Assembly: GCF_018812025.1 (NCBI RefSeq)
Contig: NC_063054.1
Coordinates: forward strand, 30,307,806-30,371,805
Direction: 5' to 3'
Length of the DNA: 64,000 nucleotides
DNA from: Megalobrama amblycephala
Lineage: Eukaryota; Chordata; Actinopteri; Cypriniformes; Xenocyprididae
The translations under genes were made by a program, and so were the position numbers. Below the pieces are notes generated by a model. It did not search any database. It was not told the DNA's origin and saw only the letters and a list, made by a program, of their open reading frames with translations. Positions 51,801-60,100 of this stretch are shown in pieces. How positions within the stretch are numbered: position 1 is the first letter of the stretch; the number at the start of each line of letters is the position of its first letter.

Positions 51801-54800
51801 TTAATGCATTAAAGGTCCCGTTTTTCGTGGTTTTTTGAAGCTTTGATTGTGTTTATAGTGTGCAATATAACATGTGTTCATGTTTCGCGTGTAAAAAAAC
51901 ACAGTATTTTTCACATAATTTACTTATCTGTATACCGCTGTTTCCACTGTCATAAAAACGGGCTGATGACTTCCTTGTTCTATGAAGTCCCTCCTTCAGA
52001 AATACGTAACGAGTTCTGATTGTGCCAGCGGTTCCTGTGTTGTGATTCGACAGCAGTTTAGCGCATCTTGCCCGGAAAGGTCACGCCTCTTACCATAACG
52101 TGGAGATGCACGTGCTCAGTGTTATTGTAAACATGTCTTTAATTTTACCCTATCAATTTGAGCCGGAATCAGACCCGGTGATTGGACTGCGGGATGAAAA
52201 TAACAGCGTTTCGACGACATGGCGACAAACACACTCTACAAACGCAACTCTTGTGTATTCCTGTGGGCGGAGGTTAGTCAAAACACTGTTTTAGTGACGT
52301 CATTAAAGAAGGAAGTAGAGGGATGTAGTCCAAACTGGCCGTTCGATGTAGGCGACTTCTGTTAAATAAAATATCTCGCTTGGCATTGAACTTTGAGCTT
52401 TAACATTTTACAGATTTTATTTATACTCTAACAACAACATTACACACTAACCAAAGTTTGAAACATGGGATCACGAAGAACGGGACCTTTAACTAACGTT
52501 AAATACTGAGACCTTATTGTAAAGTTTTACCTGTTGTTGTTCTTTTGTTGTTCATTCTTTTGCACTTTAATCTGTTTGAAATATTTTACTTTATAATTTT
52601 GTTGTGTATTGCATTATTGTATTTAAACATTCAGGGTTCTTAAACCTGTTATACTATGACAACACTTTTTTTTGCAACTTATTTTAATATCGAGATAACA
52701 CCGTATAAATCTTCAGCAGTTATCGCAACATGAAAATTTGATTCCGTCACATGCCTAGCTGTGACGCAAAACCCCCTCGTGGAAGAAGATCACCGTACTG
52801 TTTACAACTGTGACAACGAGGATCAACTAAACACTGGATTTTAAAAAGTATGCGAAGTTTACGGCTCCATTGTTGCAGTAAACTTGCATAGCGTTCTTGA
52901 ATGTATAATTTATTAGATGCACGTCGGTCTGTTATTCTAGGGACATCGACTTTATATTTTCACACCCTAAACATGACGCGGAACAAAACAAACTGTGATT
53001 AGTTGCATTACATGTCAGTCAGACGTCCTCTTGGGCATTCCTTGGCCAATGAAAGCTGCGATAGACTCCAGACCTTCTGCCTTTGGTCTGAAAGTCTGGC
53101 TACACGAGACTAGGTGCCACCTAGCTAAAAAACAAAAAACAAAAAAAAACATATTTTTCAAAATTACTGCCTATTGAGGGCCTGAACAATCTGAACTTTA
53201 CAATGCATGTAGCCAATTTGATTAAGTAGTGCTGAGTTATTTGTTGATAGTTTTCTTTTTTTTTTTTTTTGTACTATGTACTGTAATATGTATATAGTAC
53301 ACCCCCCCCCCCCCCCCCACACACACACCTAATTCTGAAACCCATAACAGACGTAAATTTTCACCACTTCTGACCCATTTCATGAGTTTTTGAGCATGTT
53401 TAGGCCTTCAAAAATGCGATTCATTTTGGAGAAGAAGAATAATTGACTGAGCAATTACAATAGGGTCCTTGTGTCAGCACTCAGGCCCTAATAAGAGCAA
53501 AAAAAATCGAATTTGGGCCACATTTGCTTGCAGTCTGAACATAGCCTTAGATCATGTTAACCACAGTTAAAACCACACATATACTGTAGCACCTCACTAG
53601 CATAATAAAATGTAATTATTTTGGTTTCTATGGTATTTGTATGAAAAACAATAGTCTAAATACATTTAGTATAAATGCAAAAATGCTATAGCTTAATCAC
53701 AAATGCTGTAATTATATTCCATTACTCCTTTAATACATTTAATACGTCTACATTAATAATATAATAAAATTCTATATAAATATCCCACATATCTGCCACA
53801 GTACCATGGTGCAGTTTGTGTTACTAAATCCATGGTAAATGATGGTGATTTGTAGGTTGAAAAACCCTCTGACTGTATACCCTCTGACAATGTAGTATCC
53901 ATGCTTCTCCTATTTTGTCAGGACTGTTTCATCTGGCTTTAAAATAGTTTAAATCACAGAAACATTTGTATTCCAGCGCTTCTTACTGGATCTCACAGTG
54001 TTTAGTGGTCATGTGACCCAGACCAATTAGTGAGTAAATGCATCTGCTATAGTAAGCTCACGCTGCCGTTTGAACTTTGAGCCGAGCAGATAAATGGTCC
54101 CTATGGCACGATTTAAATGAGTAGCAATGTTTTGTTCCGCTTTTAGCGCATACAATTATTTTCCAACATTTATCGAAATCGTGTCATTGTTTTATCGAGG
54201 AAAATTATATTGGGATAATTATTGTTGTTGTCTTATTGCCCAGTTCTACATCAAATACAGGTGCATCTCAATAAATTAGAATGTCGCAGAAAAGTTCATT
54301 TATTTCAGTAATTCAACTCAAATTGTAGAACTTGTGTAAAATAAATTCAGTGCACACAGACTGAAATACTTTAAGTCTTTGGTTCTTTTAATTGTGATGA
54401 TTTTGGTTCACATTTAACAAAAACCCAGCAATTCTCTATCTCAATAAATTAGAATACTTCATAAGATCAATAAAAAAAAGGATATTTTAAACAGAAATGT
54501 CAGGCTTCTGAAAAGTATGTTCATTTCTATGCACTCAATACTTGGTTGGGCCTCCTTTTGCATGAATTACTGCATCAATGCAGTGTGGCATGGAGGCAAT
54601 CAGCCTGTGGCACTGCTCAGGTGTATTGGAAGCCCAGGTTGCTTTGATAGTGGCCTTCAGGTCATCTGCATTGTTGGGTCTGGTGTCTCTCATCTTCGTC
54701 TTGACAATACACCATAGATTCTCTATGGGGTTCAGGTCAGGCGAGTTTGCTGGCCAATCAAGCACAGTAACACCATGGTCATTGAACCAGCTTTTGGTAC

Positions 54801-57144
54801 CTTTTGCAGTGTGGGCAGGTGCCAAATCCTGCTGGAAAATGAAATCAGTATCTCCATAAAGCTTGTCAGCAGAAGGAAGCATGAAGTGCTCTAAAATTTC
54901 CTGGTAGATGGCTGCGTTGACTGTGGACTTCAGAAAACACAGTGGACTAACACCAGCAGATGACATGGCAGCCCAAATCATCACTGCCTGTGGAAACTTA
55001 ACACTGGACTTCAAGAAACATGGTTTATGTGCCTCTCCACTCTTTCTCCAGACTCTGGGACCTTGATTTCCAAATAAAATGCAACATTTACTTTCATCTG
55101 AAAAGAGGACTTTGGACCACTGAGCAACAGTCCAGTTCTTTTTCTCCTTAGCCCAGGTAAGACGCTTCTGACATTGTCATTGGTTCTGAAGAGGCTTGGT
55201 ACATGGAATGTGACAGTTGTAGCCCATTTCCTGAAGACGTCTGTGTGCGGTGGCTCTTGATGCACTGGCTCTAGCTTCAGTCCACTCCTTTTGAAGCTCT
55301 CCTAAGTTCTTACATCGGGTTCACCTGACAATCTTCTCAACTCTGCGGTCATTCCTTTCACTTGTACACCTTTTCCTACAACACTTTTTCCTTCCAGTCA
55401 ACTTTCCATGAATATGCTTTGGCACAGCACTCTGTGAACAGCCAGCTCTTTCAGCAATGACCCTCTGTGGCTTACCCTCTTTTTAGAGGGTCTTGATGAT
55501 CGTCTTCTGGACAACTGTCAAGTCAGCAGACTTCCCCATGACTGCTGTTGGGATTACTGACCTAAACCTGGAAATATTTTACTTTGTCTTATAAATCTAG
55601 AATATATTTAAGTTTTATTTTTTTGAATTAAATTACAGAAAAAAAAAGACAAACTTTTTCATGATATTCTAATTTATTGAGATGCACCTGTATGTTTTTC
55701 TTTCCTTGCATCTTTCTCTCGCCATCCCCCATAGGAATCAAGGAAATCTTATTTCAGACCTACCAACATGTATGCATTTTTGCGTAGCGGGTACGCATTT
55801 TGACCTCAAAGTACGCTGGTACGATTTGTCACTCTATACTACGCAAAAACCCAGTGACTCCTCTGTGCACGCGTAGTACTCAAATCCAGCAAAAGAAAGA
55901 GTTCGACCAATCATAGCACTGGGTTCATTTTCCCCAAATAGCAAGCGGGGATGATTGACAAATGCATACGACCTATCAATAAAAAGAGGCTGCAAATCGA
56001 CAGCAATGCAAAATCCCGCTCGATCCCTCCTTCCACTCCCGCTGTCTCAGTGACTGAATTCTCAAGCGAGGACAGTACAACAGTCACGGTACTTCTGACT
56101 CCTTAAGGTAAAACGGGTATTAAATGCTCAAGTAATGTTGAACAACAAATCTAAATAAAATTGAAATCGCTATATGGCTTAGTGATTATGAAAGTGCTGT
56201 GATGTGTGACTGACTGATAAGCGCGAGTCTGGAGAAACAGGCATTTTTTTATTCTCAGTGTTGAGAAAAGTAGTCTACATGTGTTGCGTTATTGTGTTAA
56301 TACTACTAAAGTACCTAATTATGTTACATAGCCTACTTATTTTGTATGAAAACTAGCACATTAGTTACTTATGCATTTAAAAGTACCATTGTCTAAGAGC
56401 TGCGCGAGCTCTCTCTCATACACAAACGCGCACGCACAGAGAGGGAAGATCATTGTAAAATGAAAATAGCCGTGCTTGGTTTAAAATTTGTTCTTGCTTG
56501 TTAAATTTTTTTTGTCAGAAAACATTTTGAATTATCCATCCGTGTTTTTAAGATTCGGTAAATGACGGACGCTTTAATTAAAAAGCCCTCGTTATATGTC
56601 GGACTAACTTCTTGATATTCTTGAATAGTCAATTCGTTTTGCTCTTATTGGTCCTGTCTATTCATTGTCAACTGTTTTCTATAAATATGTTTGTATTGGC
56701 TAACCTTTAATCAGCGAATGTTTGTCTTGTTCAAAGACAACACGTTACAAATAGAAACCCTTTTTTCTGTGGGATTTAGTATCATATTTGGATATTGGAA
56801 TAATAAATTAAGTATTTTAAATGAATCACATGTAAACTCAATGTTTACTGTTTTCTAAGGGTTTATTAATTTTAGAGTAGTTTTCATTACAAAACCTGTA
56901 TAAAAGACTGGACTGTCAGGTTAGTTGTATGTAAATATAGCCTACTTGAAATTGCAAACAAAAATTTGTAGTCCATATTAAATATATGAATGCGATTCAC
57001 TTGTGGTTGTCAGTTTGTATAAGCACACATATTGCAATGTAATATTAATCATGAATTAAAAAAATGCTTTTGAGCAGGTGTAGTGAAATTTTTAATTGTC
57101 AAATTAAAAAAAACTTTAACAGTCAAAATTAGATTAACGAAGAT

Positions 57145-57185
<41 letters not shown>

Positions 57186-60100
57186 GTGTATTTTATTCTT
57201 AAAAATGTAAAAAAAAAAGACCCCCCCCCCCCAATGACATGGTACTCGAAAAAATTTTCCAAGGTTGGCAGGTCTGTTATTTGTACATTGGAATATTGAT
57301 CACTTAAAAGTGTCATCAGCTGCACTCCAGATCTGCCTTTATGTTTGGTTATTATGGTTATTTAAAGCTGCAGTCCTTAACTTTTTTGGTTAAAAATTAT
57401 CCAAAACCAATTTTTGATTGGAATCGGCTGGCATGTACATAACCAGATTTGTTACTTGTTCAGATGACATTTTCCGGTGAAAATTCTTATTTTGGTCATA
57501 CTTCCAAGGCTGCAATCTGTGATTCTGAAGTATCCCCTGGTGCGGTGACTGACAGCTGAGGAGCCGCGCCGATGCACAACCCACGTAAAGATAATTCTGC
57601 AACTAACTGCAATTGCAGGTTTCAAACAGAGATGGTGAAAAGAGACAAAACTTACAGACTGCAGCTTTAAGAAATTCATAATAAATAATAAAAATAAAGC
57701 AAGATGCCCTGTTGAAATATGAGATCATGTGCATCTCATGCGCAGAAAATGACTGCCTTCATTACAACGGTATTGTTACACTGTTTTAAGTTTCGGATTA
57801 AAAATGCACACTCTAGCTTTCAAAGATTAGTGAACCATGTCTTGACTTACAGGCTACACTCTTTATTTAAATTATGTAATTGTCTATTCCAAGACCTGGG
57901 ATCAACATCTGAAACCTGTCTTTGTGTTGTTTTTCTATTTATTTAACACTCAGAGGTCGGCCGTCGCACTAGCGATACCACCTCAATTTTTCTTACCAGT
58001 GCGAAAGAAACTCAAAATACTCCATCGATTTTGGACATACAATTAAGAGTTATACACCATTTTAATCTGTAAAATATCATCTTTTATTTGTGTACACTCA
58101 GAATAAAAACAAAATTTTGTGCTTATTGCAAAATAAAGAAAACTAACATGATGCGTGATCTGTCGTCTTTCTCTGAATGAAGTCCATTCTGATAGTCCTC
58201 AGAAAATGAACTGTAACTTAGTGAATACCAATCACATAAACATGAGACATATGTCTAAAGAAATGTGAGATTTTAAATCATGCAAATCAAACTGAAAACA
58301 TATTCTTTATGTAATCTGTTTGAAAAGAGAGAGATGTCAATCATTCGCGAGTCATTTTATCCACTAATCCGGCCATGCCCACGGAGCGCGAGCAGCATTC
58401 AAATGCAAAATTCTGAGGCGATCAATGCAACAGCCCGCATCAGCTTGAAAAATGTATCCAGCTTAGTCAGATTCATGTACTTTTCATCGTTTTGAGATGC
58501 AGTGAGGAATAATTCTAAAAGGATTTACCTCAGAAGAAGACCATGACTGGTTTCGAGGATCAACTTGATCAAGCCGAGGATTGTGAATGGTAAGGGTTTT
58601 TTTTATTTTTTTATTTTTTATTCCTAAATTCTTTATTATTTATTATAGACTAGTGTCTGTCAATATTAAGCCGCAAAAAAAAACTTTAAATATGAATCCT
58701 GCATGTTCTGTGTCTCTATGTGAATGATTCGGGCAGACGTGTGGTTTCGTTTAGCTACTACACATAACTTACATTAGTAAACATGACTTATTGGCTTTTC
58801 CTAAAAAAATATTGCTATACTGAGATGAGTGAAATCGAATGCAATATGTAATACTGAAATAAAATGTGTTAGCAACATATTATACTGCACATTAATATTT
58901 ATAGGCTCTGTAATATAACAAAGATAATAAAATGTCATAGCAATATGAATGTTTAGACAATATTTCTTTGGCCTGTTTTGGACAGATTATGAATGGTTTA
59001 CTGTAAAATAGCCTATATAGTGCCACATCAATGAAGCGTTTGTTCTCAAGGAATGATGAGAGCTTTGCATCACAGAAATAAATTATATTTTAAAGTATAT
59101 TCAAATAGAAAACCATAATTTTAAATTGTAATAATATTTCACAGTATTGCTGTTTTTTTTATTTATTTTTGATCAAATAAATGCAGGCTTGATATGATCT
59201 TGATAACACCATGCTCACAGAGTTTTTTTTTTTTTTTCTTTTTTTTCTTTTATCTCACAGATTTGAGAATTGGCCCACATTGGACTGCATGCATACGATA
59301 TGGAGATCACTGACTGGAAGCAGGGAAGTTATTACGACATAATATCTTGAAATAACAAGATATTAATTCGTTATTTCGAGATATTAAGTCGTTATTATGA
59401 CATAAGTCGTTATTACAACATAATATCTCATTATTTCAAGATATTAAGTCGTTATTTGCTATACATTGCTAGGGTACTTGGGGTGGTTGCTAAGGTGTTG
59501 CTATGCGGTTGCTAGGGTACTCAGGGTGGTTGCTATGATGTTGCTATGCGTTTGCTAAGGTATTCTGGGAGGTTGCTAGGGTGTTGCTATGTGGTTGCTA
59601 GGGTACATGGGCTGGTTGCTAGGATGTTGCCAGGGTGATTTGTGTGGTTGCTAGGTGGTTGCCATGGTGTTCTGGGTGGTTGCTATGAGATTAGATAGTG
59701 ATTTAGTTTGATTTGATTTAGCTTGATAGGTAGATGATGGATGGATAGATTTAGTTTGATTGATGAGTTTGAGTTTGAATGAGTATAGATATAGTTTGAT
59801 AGATATAGTTAGAGAGTTAGTTAGATTTAGTTTGATAGATAGATGATAGATAGACAGATAGACGATAGATTAGTTAATTCATAAGTATCAATTTACATTC
59901 ATAATCGGCCTTACAATCGTTAAGTGTGTGCGCGGCTTAAAGGGGCATCTGTAGTTTAAATTTGAATTTTGACACTTGGAGTTTGAACAGTCTTGGCTCA
60001 TCTTAACATTCCGTCAATGAAAGTCAATGGGATTTTTCAGAGTTTTAATAGTCATTTTTAGGAAAACCGTAAGTCGGATCAATTAGAAAAGATATAGCAC

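Noticed and set aside
59463..59690. Tandem repeats considered as a CRISPR-like array
   Set aside because: Units are about 21 bp, degenerate and without unique spacers; this is an ordinary vertebrate minisatellite in an intron.
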